A DNA stretch of 36,837 nucleotides from Rhodanobacter sp. (GCA_022730295.1 DZCM01000012.1:1-36837), one strand, 5' to 3'. Positions 1-11,104 are shown, numbered from the stretch's first letter. Numbers and translations are program-made. The notes: generated by a model from the sequence alone, not told the origin.

Positions 1-298
1 TGGTCAGGAACACGATCGGATACACGAACACCGTGTACGGCATCGCGAAGAAACCGTAGGCGCCGGCCGCGTACACCAGGGCGGGCACCGCGATCAGGGT
101 GTAGGCGGTGTACAAATCGCCGCCCAACAGGAACCAGGTGACGAAGGCGCCGAAGCGACGGCCGCCGAGGCCCCATTCGTGCAGTTGCGAAAGGTCGCCG
201 CGGCGCCAGCGCGCGGCAATGAACCCGAGCACCGTGACGAGCAGAAAGACAAACGCGAAGACGGCGAGCGCGGTCCAGTCCAGATGGGCGGGGCTCAT
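1..298 (-). CDS. Sodium:solute symporter (SSS family), N-terminal part, cut by the window edge
   Basis: This reading frame is absent from the ORF track because it runs off the left edge. The visible 99 residues begin MSPAHLDWTALAVF and contain a first membrane helix, then EWGLGGRRFGAFVTWFLLGGD and YTAYTLIAVPALVYAAGAYGFF, a pattern typical of the SSS (Na+/solute symporter) subgroup that includes monocarboxylate permeases such as MctP. Members are inner-membrane proteins of 13 or so helices that import small organic acids with Na+. The ATG overlaps the stop codon of the upstream DUF3311 gene by four bases (ATGA), which implies translational coupling. The substrate cannot be told from this fragment; family membership is fairly secure. 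Confidence 0.8.
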   Translation of the reverse strand, partial: MSPAHLDWTALAVFAFVFLLVTVLGFIAARWRRGDLSQLHEWGLGGRRFGAFVTWFLLGGDLYTAYTLIAVPALVYAAGAYGFFAMPYTVFVYPIVFLT

Positions 299-483
299 GT
301 GCGCGATCCACGGTAGACGATCCAGGTAATCAGTGCGGCCAGCACGATCCAGGCGAATTGCCACACGTAGAAAAACGGAAAGCCCGCGAACGACGGTTCG
401 ATGCGGCTATAAAGCGGCGGCCACAACAAGGCCGCAAACGGAATCAAGAGCAGCAGTGGCAGGCACCGGCGCAGGCGTTGCAT
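295..483 (-). CDS. DUF3311 small membrane protein, partner of the symporter
   Basis: A 62-residue protein with two hydrophobic segments (about residues 6-22 and 38-58) separated by PPLYSRIEPSFAGFPFFYVWQ, which matches the DUF3311 family as I remember it. DUF3311 genes usually lie directly before an SSS symporter gene. That is so here, and the stop overlaps the symporter start by four bases. It is probably a small accessory subunit or assembly factor for the transporter, though no biochemical role is clear from sequence. The gene is divergent from dgkA, so the 126-bp gap between them should hold promoters for both sides; I saw no convincing -35/-10 pair there. Confidence 0.8.
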   Translation of the reverse strand: MQRLRRCLPLLLLIPFAALLWPPLYSRIEPSFAGFPFFYVWQFAWIVLAALITWIVYRGSRT

Positions 484-609
484 CCATCCTCCTCGGCCGC
501 GCGGGTCGCGGCGATCAACGTGGCGTCGTATGCTTGCGTGCGGTTACCGGTATTGGCAAGTGCCTCGGCCGGCCCGCAGCGAAATTTCCGGAACCGGGGA
601 ACCCGAACC

Positions 610-987
610 ATGCCCAGCACCGTCAACCGCGGCCCACGCCAGATCTGGCATGCCTTCATCTGGTCGCTCAAGGGGCTGCGTGCCGGCTGGCAGATGGAGG
701 CTTCGTTTCGGCTCGAAGTGGTGTTGTGGGTGATCCTGTTTCCGCTCGGCCTGTGGTTGGGCAACGGCCCGATCGAGAAGGCACTGCTGGCCGGATCACT
801 GTTGCCGGTACCCTCGGCGGAACTGCTGAACTCAGGCCTCGAAGCCATGGTCGATAAACTGTGGCCGGGACATGACCCCAGCGCCGGGCGGATCAAGGAC
901 ATGGGTTCGGCTGCGGTATTCTTGTTGTCGATGAACATGCTGGTGATCTGGATCGTGATCCTCGGCGCGCGCTCGGGAGCGTGGTGA
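610..987 (+). CDS. dgkA: Diacylglycerol kinase (DgkA)
   Basis: A 125-residue inner-membrane protein of the usual DgkA length. The family signature is clear: an N-terminal amphipathic stretch (WSLKGLRAGWQMEASFRLE), three membrane helices, and SAELLNSGLEAMVDK followed by GRIKDMGSAAVFL, which carries the conserved catalytic and Mg-ATP-binding Glu/Asn and Lys-Asp residues. The enzyme phosphorylates diacylglycerol to phosphatidic acid and recycles lipid released during osmoregulated glucan or LPS modification. The ATG at 610 was chosen over the longer ORF because the protein then starts at the family position and a GGGGA Shine-Dalgarno-like sequence lies just upstream. The TGA stop overlaps the ATG of the next gene by one base. 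Confidence 0.93.
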   Translation: MPSTVNRGPRQIWHAFIWSLKGLRAGWQMEASFRLEVVLWVILFPLGLWLGNGPIEKALLAGSLLPVPSAELLNSGLEAMVDKLWPGHDPSAGRIKDMGSAAVFLLSMNMLVIWIVILGARSGAW

Positions 988-1478
988 TGGATGCCTTGCG
1001 TTGGCTGCGCCATTGGTTTCACGCGCCCGCCAGCCGCGCGTTTCCGCCGGAAGCCATGCAGGAAATCCGCGCGGCGATCGCGACGGGCGAGCGCAAGCAC
1101 GATGGTGAAATCTGTTTCGCGGTCGAAGCCAAGTTGCCGGTGCGCTACCTCTTGAGCGGCCGTCGCGTGCGCGCGCGTGCCGAGGGCGTGTTCGCCGATC
1201 TGAAGGTGTGGGATACCGAACGCCGCACCGGTGTGCTGATCTACGTGTTGCTGGGCGATTACACGATCGAGATCATTCCCGATCGCGGCGTGGTGGCGCG
1301 GGTGCCGGAAGGTTCCTGGGAACGGATCAGCGGCTTCATGAGCGAACAGTTTCGCGGCGAGCACTGGAAGGAAGGAGTGCTGGTTGGCATCGAGGCCACG
1401 CACAACCTGCTGGAGCTGTACCTTCCGCCCGGCCCTGGGCGTCGGGAAGTCTCGCCGAAACCGGTGGTGGCGTTGTAG
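987..1478 (+). CDS. TPM-domain protein
   Basis: A 163-residue protein with a TPM domain (also called TPM_phosphatase) spanning about residues 20-140. Recognisable elements are the early HDGEICFAVEAKLP, the RVRARAEGVFADLKVWDT block and GVLIYVLLGDYTIEIIPDRG. There is no signal peptide and no obvious membrane helix, which resembles the shorter, cytoplasmic-looking second TPM protein of lemA-TPM-TPM clusters. lemA is not present in this window. The ATG overlaps the dgkA stop (TGATG), so the two are probably translationally coupled. The ORF track starts six bases earlier at GTG codons, but the ATG fits the overlap better. The biochemical function is unknown. Confidence 0.75.
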   Translation: MDALRWLRHWFHAPASRAFPPEAMQEIRAAIATGERKHDGEICFAVEAKLPVRYLLSGRRVRARAEGVFADLKVWDTERRTGVLIYVLLGDYTIEIIPDRGVVARVPEGSWERISGFMSEQFRGEHWKEGVLVGIEATHNLLELYLPPGPGRREVSPKPVVAL

Positions 1479-1484
1479 CCGCGA

Positions 1485-3668
<2,184 letters not shown>

Positions 3669-3696
3669 GTGGCCATGCTAACGCCGCACTGGAAGG

Positions 3697-3724
3697 AAAA
3701 AGCCCGGCATGTACCGGGCTTTTT
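3697..3724 (-). terminator. Rho-independent terminator of the S9 peptidase gene
   Basis: A perfect 11-bp inverted repeat (AAAAAGCCCGG / CCGGGCTTTTT) with a six-base loop CATGTA. The GC core is flanked by A and T runs, so it can act in either direction. It lies 21 bases beyond the stop of the minus-strand S9 peptidase and just before the DUF255 gene start, so its natural role is to end the peptidase transcript. Confidence 0.9.
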
Positions 3725-3745
3725 CGTGATGTCCGTGGTACGGCG

Positions 3746-5752
3746 CTATTTCGTCGCCGCTGCGTTGGTGGTGCCCGGCCCGATGTACCTGGCCAGGAAC
3801 GGCAGGATCATGTTCCAGAGTTCGTCGTTGTGCGCCTCGCTCTGGAAACCGTGCAGTTCCTTGGGCTCGGCCAGCCACTCGTAGGGCTTGTTGGCCTTGT
3901 TGAGGTAGGAACGCAGGTCGGTGGCGTTCTGGAACGGCACGCGCGGATCGTCCTTGCCGTGCGCGATCAGCACCGGCACGTTGAAGCGGTCCATCATGCT
4001 GACCGGCGACATTGCGTAGGCGTCGTCACGCGTGCCAACGGCCTCCTGGAAGTAGTTTCGCCCGCCTGCAAAGCGGCGGGTATCGCTCTTGTCCATCCCG
4101 ATTCGCCAGTCGTAGACGCCGGCGTAGTCGATTGCACACTTGTACAGTTTCGGAGCCACGATGGGTTGCATCAGCGCCGAATAGCCGCCGAAGCTGGCAC
4201 CGAATACGCAAATGCGGTTCGGATCGGCATACCCGTGGCCAATAGCCCACTTCACGCCGTCGATCAGGTCATCCTGGATGCCCGTGGCGAATTGCTTGTA
4301 GCCGGAGCGCTGGAAGTTCTCCCCGCGCTGACCGGAGCCGCGATAGTTGATCTGCAGCGTTGCATAGCCGCGATTGGCGAGCAGTGCTGCCCACGGGTCG
4401 TAGAACCAGCTGTCGCTGGGGCCGATCGGTCCACCATGCGGGATCAGCACCAGCGGCAGGTCTTTGTCCTGCCCTACGGGCAAGGTGAGGAAGCCGGCCA
4501 GCTCGGTGCCGCTGCGGTTCTTGAAGTGGATCGGCATCCGCTGCGGCATCTCCGCCGGTTTGATCCACGGCGTCAACGCGTATAGCGGTTGCGCGCTCAT
4601 CGTGGTCTTGTCAAACAACGCATAGTCGCCCGGGTTGCGGTCACTGCGCACGGACAGCAGCAGCATGTTGCCGTCGGTGCTGGCGCCGGCGAGGTCCAGC
4701 ATCGCATTGGGCTGGCCCTTGCCAAGCGCGCGCATGATCTGCGCGTAAGGGTCGTTGTTGAGGTACTTCACCACCGGCCTGCCTCCGGCGCCGAAGACCG
4801 CCGCGATCGGTACTCCGGACACCGGGTTCCACATGACGCCGGTGACCGACGAGAACGGGTCGGAGGCCAGCACTTCGCGGTCGCTGCCGTCGAGGTTGCA
4901 GGAAATCAGCGCGTTGGGACCGCCATCCATGCTGGAAAGCGCATACAACAGGCTGCCGTCGCGGCTGATCGCCAGGGGTTCGAAGGTCTTGCCGATCATC
5001 GAGACCGGCAGCTTCGTCCAGTGCTGGCCGTCCTTGCTGTAAAAGCCGACCGTATCCAACTGGTTGTTGGCCCCGACCGCGATACGGGCGACGTTGTTGT
5101 ATTGCAGGATCTCCATGCCGCCGTGGTCGATCTCGCCAACCTTTGCCGCAGCGCCTGAGGTGGCATCGACGTTATAAAGTGAGGTGGAGCCGCCGTTCCA
5201 GGTGTCGCCAGTCACGTCGCGCATGCGGTCGAGGCTGAGGTAGAAGTGGCCGTTCCGTTGGTGCGGGATGTCCGCGATCCCCGGGTAGCCCTGCGGGATG
5301 GCGAGTGAGTTGACGCCACCGAAGGTACCGCCGCGGTGCCGCAGGCTGTACAGGGTCTTCTTGTGTGACCCGTCGTAATCGACTGCGATGATGTCGCCCG
5401 TGGCCGATGGCAGCACCAGGGTGCCCGTGGCAAACGCAGTCTCCATGATCAGGCGGGTATTGCTGACCCAATGCACGTCGACCGGCACGAAACGATCCGC
5501 CATGGAAAGGCGGCTGACCGGCTTCAGGTCCGGCAGGTGCAACACGGCAAGCTGGAAGTTGGTATTGATGTCGTTGTTGGTCTGGCTGACGACCACGGCG
5601 ATGTACTTGCCATCAGGCGAGAGCACCGGGTTCTGGATCGTCGGACGTTGGATGAAGTCCTTGATCGGAATTTCCGCGGCGCTCGCAGCGGCGGCGCCCA
5701 GGAGCAGCAGTCCGGCCAGGAAAAAAATGGCTTGGAGGCGAAATTTGCGCAT
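3746..5752 (-). CDS. Exported S9 family (prolyl oligopeptidase-type) peptidase
   Basis: A 668-residue serine peptidase. It begins with a Sec signal peptide (MRKFRLQAIFFLAGLLLLG ending ASAAE), so it should act in the periplasm. Residues about 30-400 form a beta-propeller-like region (PVLSPDGKYIAVVVS, ISRDGSLLYALSS). The C-terminal 260 residues are the alpha/beta hydrolase domain, with oxyanion-region PHGGPIGPSDSWF, nucleophile motif GASFGGYSA (Ser520), acid in HGKDDPRVP (Asp602) and catalytic His634 in ELHGF. Members cleave peptides, often oligopeptides or dipeptidyl substrates. An AGGGGA Shine-Dalgarno lies about 10 bases before the ATG. It is monocistronic by context: its own terminator follows and rlmI is divergent. 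Confidence 0.92.
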   Translation of the reverse strand: MRKFRLQAIFFLAGLLLLGAAAASAAEIPIKDFIQRPTIQNPVLSPDGKYIAVVVSQTNNDINTNFQLAVLHLPDLKPVSRLSMADRFVPVDVHWVSNTRLIMETAFATGTLVLPSATGDIIAVDYDGSHKKTLYSLRHRGGTFGGVNSLAIPQGYPGIADIPHQRNGHFYLSLDRMRDVTGDTWNGGSTSLYNVDATSGAAAKVGEIDHGGMEILQYNNVARIAVGANNQLDTVGFYSKDGQHWTKLPVSMIGKTFEPLAISRDGSLLYALSSMDGGPNALISCNLDGSDREVLASDPFSSVTGVMWNPVSGVPIAAVFGAGGRPVVKYLNNDPYAQIMRALGKGQPNAMLDLAGASTDGNMLLLSVRSDRNPGDYALFDKTTMSAQPLYALTPWIKPAEMPQRMPIHFKNRSGTELAGFLTLPVGQDKDLPLVLIPHGGPIGPSDSWFYDPWAALLANRGYATLQINYRGSGQRGENFQRSGYKQFATGIQDDLIDGVKWAIGHGYADPNRICVFGASFGGYSALMQPIVAPKLYKCAIDYAGVYDWRIGMDKSDTRRFAGGRNYFQEAVGTRDDAYAMSPVSMMDRFNVPVLIAHGKDDPRVPFQNATDLRSYLNKANKPYEWLAEPKELHGFQSEAHNDELWNMILPFLARYIGPGTTNAAATK

Positions 5753-5922
5753 GTCGTGTGAATCCCCTTGCGGCTTGGAAAGTGACGGCCCTTCCGATCA
5801 ATGGAGCACAGGCTGCCGCCAGGTATGCCAGACCCGCCGCGTGAACGTCACCCTCGGTGCGCGAGCGTTGCGTCGCTGCCGCGCCCCGGCTAACTTGCGC
5901 GATGGTCAAGGAGTGAACCTGC

Positions 5923-7128
5923 GTGAGCGAACCTGTCGAATACCCCGCGCTGTATCTGAAACGCGGTGAGGACGCGCGCTTGCGCGCCGGGCATCTGTGG
6001 GTGTTCGCGAATGAGGTGGATGTCGCGCGTTCGCCGCTCAATTCATTCCAGCCGGGCCAGGCGTGCGTGGTGATGGCCGCGAACGAACGACCGATCGGCG
6101 TGGGCTACGTGAATCCGCATTCGCTGATCTGCGCGCGGCTGGTGGCGCGCGGGGTGGAACATCCGCTGGATGCCTCATTGCTGACGCATCGTTTGCAAGT
6201 AGCGCTCTCGCTGCGCGAGCGTCTGTATCCCGAGCCGTATTACCGTTTGCTGTATGGGGAGTCCGATGGCGTGCCGGGATTGACCCTGGATCGCTTTGAC
6301 GACGTGATCGTTGCGCAGGCGACCACGGCTGGCATCGAGAAACTGAAGTCGCAGATCGAGACGGCGGTGCAGAAGGTGCTGAAGCCGCGCGCGTTGATCT
6401 GGAAGAACGACGCCGGCATCCGCGACATGGAGGGCCTGATGGCCTATACCGGCGTCGGATTCGGCGAGCCGCCGGGTGCGCTCACAGTACGCGAGGGCGG
6501 TGTCGAATTCGCGGTGGACGCGATCGGCGGCCAAAAGACCGGCTGGTTTTACGACCAGCATGCCAATCGCGATGCGCTGGTGCCGTACGTCAAGGGCAAG
6601 CGCGTGTTGGACATGTTCGCCTACCTCGGTGCCTGGGGCCTGCGCGCGGCGGCGATGGGCGCGAGTGAAGTCACGTGCGTGGATGCCTCGGCGCAGGCAG
6701 TGAAACTGACAGGCGAAAACGCAGGCCGCAACGGGCTCAACGACCGGGTCCGCGGCGCGCGCGCGGATGCTTTCGATTTCCTGAAAGCGGCCCGCGAAGC
6801 CCGCGAACATTACGATGTGGTCATCCTCGATCCGCCGGCGTTCGTGAAGCGCAAGAAGGATTTGAAGGAAGGTGCATTGGCGTACCGGCGCATCAACGAA
6901 CTGGCGATGCAGGTGCTGGCCAAGGACGGCATCCTCATTACCTGTTCGTGCTCGTACCACATGCCCCGCGTGGCGCTGCTGGATGCGGTGCAGAAAGGTG
7001 CGCGGCACCTGGATCGCAGCGTGCAGGTGCTGCAGCAGTTGCAGCAGGCGCCCGACCATCCCGTGCATCCGGCGATTCCGGAAACCGACTATTTGAAGGG
7101 ATTCATTTGCCGGGTGTTGCCGGCGTAA
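5923..7128 (+). CDS. rlmI: Class I SAM-dependent 23S rRNA m5C methyltransferase (RlmI-like)
   Basis: A 401-residue protein, matching the 396 of E. coli RlmI, which methylates C1962 of 23S rRNA. An N-terminal PUA domain (PALYLKRGEDARLRAGHLWVF) is followed by the RlmI central region (GEPPGALTVREGGVEF, GGQKTGWFYDQHANR) and a Rossmann methyltransferase domain with VLDMFAYLGAWGLRAAAMGA as SAM-binding motif I. DPPAFVKRKKDLKEG is motif IV and ITCSCSYHM supplies the catalytic cysteine region. The start is GTG, supported by an AAGGAG Shine-Dalgarno nine bases upstream. It is divergent from the S9 peptidase. The exact target base is inferred from the family. Confidence 0.9.
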   Translation: MSEPVEYPALYLKRGEDARLRAGHLWVFANEVDVARSPLNSFQPGQACVVMAANERPIGVGYVNPHSLICARLVARGVEHPLDASLLTHRLQVALSLRERLYPEPYYRLLYGESDGVPGLTLDRFDDVIVAQATTAGIEKLKSQIETAVQKVLKPRALIWKNDAGIRDMEGLMAYTGVGFGEPPGALTVREGGVEFAVDAIGGQKTGWFYDQHANRDALVPYVKGKRVLDMFAYLGAWGLRAAAMGASEVTCVDASAQAVKLTGENAGRNGLNDRVRGARADAFDFLKAAREAREHYDVVILDPPAFVKRKKDLKEGALAYRRINELAMQVLAKDGILITCSCSYHMPRVALLDAVQKGARHLDRSVQVLQQLQQAPDHPVHPAIPETDYLKGFICRVLPA

Positions 7129-7205
7129 GTTGTGGAGACGGCCAGTCGGCTTCACGACGGGTGCGCTTGTAAGATGCCGCATTGCCTCGCCACGCCGGAC
7201 TTGCG

Positions 7206-8150
7206 ATGACCCATCCCTTTTTTGTCGACATCGACCCCGTTGCCTTCCACATCTTTTCCTTCGGAGTGCGTTGGTACGGGTTGATGTACCTCGGCGGCTT
7301 CATCGGCGCGCTGGTGCTGGGGGAATACCGGCGCCGCAAGGGCCGGCTCGGCGTCAGTCGCGACGGTTTCCTCGATCTCATGTTCTACGGCATGCTCGGC
7401 GTGATCATCGGCGGGCGCATCTGGTACATGCTGACCTACCAGTCGATCAGCTGGATCTGGACCGATCCCTTGCAGTTGTTCAAGGTCTGGGACGGCGGCA
7501 TGTCCTTCCATGGTGGCCTGATTGGCGTGCTGGTGGCGAGCCTGTGGTGGTGGCGGCGCAACCGCGCCAACGTCATCCACTACTTCGACGTGGTGGATTT
7601 CGTCGCGCCGCTGGTGCCGATCGGGCTGGGCCTCGGGCGCATTGGCAACTTCATCAACGGCGAACTGTGGGGCAAACCCAGCAACCTGCCGTGGGCGATG
7701 ATCTACCCGAACGCGAGCGCCGAGGACCACGTCTACGTGTTCGGTGGAGTACTGCAGGGCAGCAAGTTGAATTTCCCTGCACATCCGGCCCTGCAAGCCG
7801 CCTACGAACAATTCGGTGGCCATCTGCCGCGCCAACCGAGCGAGCTGTACGAATTCCTGCTCGAAGGCGTGGTGCTGTTCACCGTGCTGTGGCTGTTCTC
7901 GGTCAAGCCGCGCCACCGCTACGCAGTATCGGGGCTGTTCGCATTGTTGTATGGCTGCTTCCGCTTCGCGGTCGAGTTCGTGCGCCTGCCGGATGCCCAG
8001 CTCGGCTACCTGCTGCACACTGGCTGGCTCACCATGGGCCAGGTGCAATCGATTCCGTTGATTGCCCTCGGCATCTTCCTGCTGTGGTTGTCGCGGCGCG
8101 CGCCGGTGGCGGAACTCCGGGTTGTCGCGGAGCCTGGCAAGGCTGCGTGA
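7206..8150 (+). CDS. lgt: Prolipoprotein diacylglyceryl transferase (Lgt)
   Basis: A 314-residue polytopic inner-membrane enzyme that transfers diacylglycerol from phosphatidylglycerol to the lipobox cysteine of prolipoproteins, the first step in lipoprotein maturation. Family landmarks are FGVRWYGLMYLGGF near the N-terminus, SFHGGLIGVL (containing the conserved His) and the Lgt signature GLGRIGNFINGELWG, followed by the C-terminal RQPSELYE stretch. The ATG at 7206 is preferred to the upstream TTG at 7182 because it places the start where the family begins. It lies 77 bases after rlmI on the same strand. The Ivy-like lipoprotein further along the window would be one of its substrates. Confidence 0.95.
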   Translation: MTHPFFVDIDPVAFHIFSFGVRWYGLMYLGGFIGALVLGEYRRRKGRLGVSRDGFLDLMFYGMLGVIIGGRIWYMLTYQSISWIWTDPLQLFKVWDGGMSFHGGLIGVLVASLWWWRRNRANVIHYFDVVDFVAPLVPIGLGLGRIGNFINGELWGKPSNLPWAMIYPNASAEDHVYVFGGVLQGSKLNFPAHPALQAAYEQFGGHLPRQPSELYEFLLEGVVLFTVLWLFSVKPRHRYAVSGLFALLYGCFRFAVEFVRLPDAQLGYLLHTGWLTMGQVQSIPLIALGIFLLWLSRRAPVAELRVVAEPGKAA

Positions 8151-8406
8151 CAGGTGTGCGAAAGGTTTGCGAAAGGTTCGCCTGTTACAAGTGACTGGTT
8201 CGTGCCAGTGGTGTCGTGGCGCGAGCATCGTCAACACCGGGTCATGCCCATGTTGCATCGCAGTTGGGCTTCCGGTTGTTGGTCCCGGATGGATCGCATT
8301 CGTTCGCCGGCCTCGAGGCAGGCGGGTTCGTGCCCCCATTGTTGGCGCTGCGCTGCTTGCAACGCGCCCGGCGGGGCATTTATTGATTTCAACTTGGGAG
8401 TTGTGC
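8151..8406 (+). promoter_or_regulatory. 256-bp leader region before the M16 peptidase
   Basis: There is no credible gene here, although the M16 frame stays open upstream. It begins with a short direct repeat (GCGAAAGGTTTGC then GCGAAAGGTTCGC). It ends with an AT-richer patch, CATTTATTGATTTCAACTT, and a GGGAG Shine-Dalgarno six bases before the M16 ATG. The AT patch may hold a promoter, but no consensus pair is convincing. Confidence 0.35.
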
Positions 8407-11079
8407 ATGAAACGGCAAGTGAAGATGCTGGCGGCAGCGCTGGCGGTGTTGCTGGGTACGGCAGGCACGGGTGTCGCGCTGGCGCAGGCGCCGAATGCGA
8501 ACGTGACCCGCGCGACGCTGGACAACGGCCTGCGCGTGGTGATCGTGCGCGACACGCTGGCGCCGGTCGTGACCACCGAGATGAATTACCTCGTCGGCTC
8601 CGACGAAGTGCCGCACGGGTTTCCCGGCACCGCGCACGCGGTGGAGCACATGATGTTCCGCGGCAGCCCGGGGCTTTCCAAGGACCAGTTGCTGGCGATC
8701 GCTTCCGACATGGGCGGCAGTTTCAACGCCGATACCACCGAGGGCGTTACCCAGTATTTCTTCACCGTGCCGGCGCAGGACCTGAACGTGGCGCTGCACG
8801 TGGCAGCGACGCGCATGCGGGGCGCCAACATCACGCAGGCCGATTGGAGCAAGGAGCGCGGCGCGATCGAACAGGAGGTCTCGCGTGACAACTCCAGTCC
8901 GTTCTACAAATTCTACGAGCAGTTGTTGGCGCAAATGTTCGCGGATACGCCTTATGCCCACTCCGGCCTCGGCACGCGGCCTTCGTTCGACAAGACCACC
9001 GCGGCGGACCTGAAGAAGTTTCACGACGCGTGGTATGCGCCCAACAATGCGATCCTCGTGATTGCGGGTGACGTCGATCCGGCCAGCACGCTGGCGCAGG
9101 TGAAATCCTTGTTCGGAAACATTCCGAAGAAGGCGCTGCCAGCACGGCCGAGCTTTGATTTCAAGCCCATGCAGGCGAAAACCGTCAAGCTGCCGTCCGA
9201 TTTTCCGGTCGGCATCACAGCCATGGCCTGGCGCATGCCGGGTCTGCGCGACAAGGATTACGCCACGGCGCTGGTACTGTCGGATGCACTGGCCTCCAAG
9301 CGCGGCAAGTTGTTCGAGATGGGGCTGACCGGCAAGGCCCTGTTCGCCCAGTTTGTAGGCAACTTCATGCCGCACGCCGGTATCGGTTTCGCCTTGGCAG
9401 GGTTCCCGCGCGGGGGCGATTCCGCGAAGGTACTTGCCAACATGCAGGCCGTCATGGCTGAAGCGGCATCGAAGGGCGTGCCGGCCACACTGGTGATAGC
9501 CGCGAAGAACAAGGCCATTGCCGATCTGGAGTACAAGAAGAACTCGGTATCGGGGCTCGCCAATGCGTGGTCTTCAGCGCTGGCCTTCCGCGATGGCGCA
9601 TCCCCGGACGATATCCGCGCAGCGATCGCTGCGGTGACGCCGGCCGAAGTCAATGCGCTGGCCAAGCGCATCTTCGATCCGGCCCACGCGATCACCGCGA
9701 TCCTGACCCCGACCTCATCGGGCAAACCTTCCGCCAGCAAGGGCTTCGGCGGCGCCGAGAGCTTTGGCGGCAAGCCGAGCGGCGCAGTCACATTGCCAGC
9801 GTGGGCGCAAGCGGATTTCGCGAAACTTGCGTTGCCGAAGCTCAAGACCAACCCGTCCTCGTTCACGCTGGCCAATGGCTTGCGCGTGATCGTGCAACCG
9901 GAATCCGTCAGCAAGACCGTCGAGGTCTTTGGTGCGATCAAGACCAACCAGGACCTGCAGGCAGCGAAGGGCCAGGAAGGCGTGGCCGATGTGCTCGGCT
10001 CGATGTTCAACTTCGGCACCGAGCAGCTGAACCGGCTGCAATTCCAGGCCGCACTGGATGCGATCGCGGCACATGAAAGCGCCGGCTCCAGCTTCTCGCT
10101 CGCGGTGCCGTCGGCAAACTTCGCCAAGGGCATGCAACTGCTGGCCGCCAACGAACTGCATCCGGCGATGCCGGCGCAGGCTTTCGCGATCATGCAGCAC
10201 AACGAGGAAGGGTCGGTGGCGGGGCAGATCAAGTCGCCCGCATTCCTGCATGCGCAGCATTTGAGCCGCGCGTTGTACCCGGCGAGTGATCCGGTGCTGC
10301 GTTACGCCACGCCCAAGTCGGTGGCGGGCCTGACGCTTGCCGACGTCAAGACGTATTATCAGCAGGTGTTCCGTCCCGACATGACCACCGTAGTGATCGT
10401 CGGCGATGTCACGCCGGAACAGGCCCGCAAGGTGGTGGAAGCCACGTTCGGCAGCTGGAAGGCGGCGGGTGCGAAGCCGGATACCAATTACCCGAAGGTG
10501 CCGGCCAACAAGGCCAGTGCGTTCAACACGCCAGATTCCTCGGCGGTGCAGGATTCGGTGACGCTTGCCGAAACGATTCCGATGAACGAGAACAGCCCAG
10601 ATCGCTATGCCTTGTACATGGGCAGCCAGATTCTCGGCGGTGGTTTCGATGCGCACCTGATGCAGGACATTCGCGTCAAGGCGGGCCTCGTTTACAGCGT
10701 CTACAGCAGCGTCAGTCTTGAAAAGAACCGCGGCACTTTCAACGTCAACTTCGGTTGCGATCCCGACAAGGTTGGCCAGGCACACGCGCTGGTGGTTCGC
10801 GACGTGAAGCAGATGCAGACCATACCGGTGACCGCCGTGGAACTGCATGCCGCCAAGGGCAAGATGTTGCGTCAGTTGGCGCTCGGCGGGTCCAGCTTCG
10901 GCTCGATCGCGCAGAACTTCCTGGGCCTGTCGATGCAGGGCAAGCCGCTGGATGCCGATGCGATTGCCGCGCAGCAGTACATGGACATGACCGCCGCGCA
11001 GATCCAGGCGGTGTTCAAGCAGGATGTGCGACCCGATGGTTTCGTCACGGCGGTGAAGGGACCGGCGCCGAAAAACTGA
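8407..11079 (+). CDS. Exported two-domain M16 zinc metallopeptidase (pitrilysin family)
   Basis: An 890-residue protein starting MKRQVKMLAAALAVLL with a Sec signal peptide that probably ends ALAQA. The first half carries the inverted zinc motif HxxEH (His77, Glu80, His81 in TAHAVEHMMF) and a third-ligand Glu about 76 residues later in GAIEQEVSRD. The second half (from about residue 490) repeats the M16 fold, with FTLANGLRVIVQPESVSKTVEV at its start, but has EGVADVLGSMFNF where the zinc motif would be, so it should be catalytically dead. Such fused proteins are periplasmic peptidases that form a clam-shell chamber. The ATG at 8407 was chosen by signal peptide and GGGAG Shine-Dalgarno. A strong hairpin follows the stop. 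Confidence 0.93.
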   Translation: MKRQVKMLAAALAVLLGTAGTGVALAQAPNANVTRATLDNGLRVVIVRDTLAPVVTTEMNYLVGSDEVPHGFPGTAHAVEHMMFRGSPGLSKDQLLAIASDMGGSFNADTTEGVTQYFFTVPAQDLNVALHVAATRMRGANITQADWSKERGAIEQEVSRDNSSPFYKFYEQLLAQMFADTPYAHSGLGTRPSFDKTTAADLKKFHDAWYAPNNAILVIAGDVDPASTLAQVKSLFGNIPKKALPARPSFDFKPMQAKTVKLPSDFPVGITAMAWRMPGLRDKDYATALVLSDALASKRGKLFEMGLTGKALFAQFVGNFMPHAGIGFALAGFPRGGDSAKVLANMQAVMAEAASKGVPATLVIAAKNKAIADLEYKKNSVSGLANAWSSALAFRDGASPDDIRAAIAAVTPAEVNALAKRIFDPAHAITAILTPTSSGKPSASKGFGGAESFGGKPSGAVTLPAWAQADFAKLALPKLKTNPSSFTLANGLRVIVQPESVSKTVEVFGAIKTNQDLQAAKGQEGVADVLGSMFNFGTEQLNRLQFQAALDAIAAHESAGSSFSLAVPSANFAKGMQLLAANELHPAMPAQAFAIMQHNEEGSVAGQIKSPAFLHAQHLSRALYPASDPVLRYATPKSVAGLTLADVKTYYQQVFRPDMTTVVIVGDVTPEQARKVVEATFGSWKAAGAKPDTNYPKVPANKASAFNTPDSSAVQDSVTLAETIPMNENSPDRYALYMGSQILGGGFDAHLMQDIRVKAGLVYSVYSSVSLEKNRGTFNVNFGCDPDKVGQAHALVVRDVKQMQTIPVTAVELHAAKGKMLRQLALGGSSFGSIAQNFLGLSMQGKPLDADAIAAQQYMDMTAAQIQAVFKQDVRPDGFVTAVKGPAPKN

Positions 11080-11104
11080 TCCTTCGAACATGAGCGAAGC
11101 GGGA

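Noticed and set aside
444-1403. 319-aa minus-strand ORF over dgkA and the TPM gene
   Set aside because: It overlaps two recognised plus-strand genes and has no family features.
8062-8406. N-terminal extension of the M16 ORF into lgt
   Set aside because: The signal peptide and GGGAG Shine-Dalgarno fix the start at 8407, and the extension overlaps the lgt coding region.
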